A stretch of 42,500 nucleotides of DNA. Source: Chrysomallon squamiferum. Its lineage: Eukaryota; Mollusca; Gastropoda; Neomphalida; Peltospiridae. The DNA is taken from positions 16,264,272 to 16,306,771 of the forward strand of contig CM022666.1 of NCBI GenBank assembly GCA_012295275.1, read 5' to 3'. Positions 42,461 to 42,500 of the stretch are shown here, one piece after another; the stretch's first letter is position 1, and each line of letters opens with the position of its first letter. The translations under genes and the position numbers were made by a program. The notes below the pieces were generated by a model, which did not search any database, was not told the origin of the DNA, and saw nothing but the letters and a program-made list of their open reading frames with translations.

Positions 42461-42500
42461 CTGTGGTTATATTAAACATCACAAGATACTCAGTAAACTC

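Overview
The window is eukaryotic nuclear DNA. It is strongly AT-rich, its genes are cut into short exons with GT-AG introns, and it is full of microsatellites ((CT)n, (AC)n, (TTA)n, (AGT)n, poly-T) and minisatellites. The protein-coding content fits an invertebrate. A lophotrochozoan, probably a mollusc, is my best guess from repeat style and from the protein sequence recalled against the vertebrate family; this is inference, and the window cannot settle the species.

Layout. (1) 1490-4523, + strand: the last four coding exons of a small cysteine-rich protein that ends in a hydrophobic tail (GPI signal or single membrane anchor); its 5' end is not recognised. (2) 4524-17376: long non-coding stretch of microsatellites and several tandem arrays (62 bp with CRE/TATA-like motifs at 6345-6592; 50 bp at 8500-8797). 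It also holds two GC-richer islets (about 7690-7832 and 12260-12408) that could be distal promoters or 5' exons. (3) 17377-30822, + strand: a complete long-chain acyl-CoA synthetase of the ACSL3/ACSL4 type. It has a TATA/Inr-like promoter, one short untranslated exon and 16 coding exons (about 706 residues). One apparent single-base deletion lies in exon 15, and the ATP-binding motif in exon 6 is odd. (4) 30823-36160: long AT-rich 3' region with several poly(A) signals. (5) 36161-42500: mostly non-coding, with two hairpin-forming inverted repeats around microsatellites, a candidate terminal exon of an unrecognised minus-strand membrane protein (39596-39815), a 31-bp tandem array, and a minus-strand tRNA-like SINE fragment at the right edge.

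The most striking feature is in the ACSL gene. At least eight, and probably nine, splice junctions are themselves the founding unit of a local tandem repeat, so the real donor or acceptor is one copy in an array of 3 to about 34 look-alike sites. In several arrays the first or last bases of the exon are copied too, and those periods are 51, 72, 90 and 51 bp, all multiples of three. The 72- and 90-bp arrays would add in-frame 24- or 30-residue blocks if an upstream copy were used. The upstream gene shows a similar array beside one of its acceptors (3030-3262), so this may be a genome-wide habit.

The two + strand genes have no obvious functional link. The ACSL product would activate long-chain fatty acids (ATP + fatty acid + CoA to acyl-CoA + AMP + PPi) on ER or lipid-droplet membranes. 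All exon models come from reading splice sites, phases and recalled family motifs by eye; no alignment or transcript data were available.
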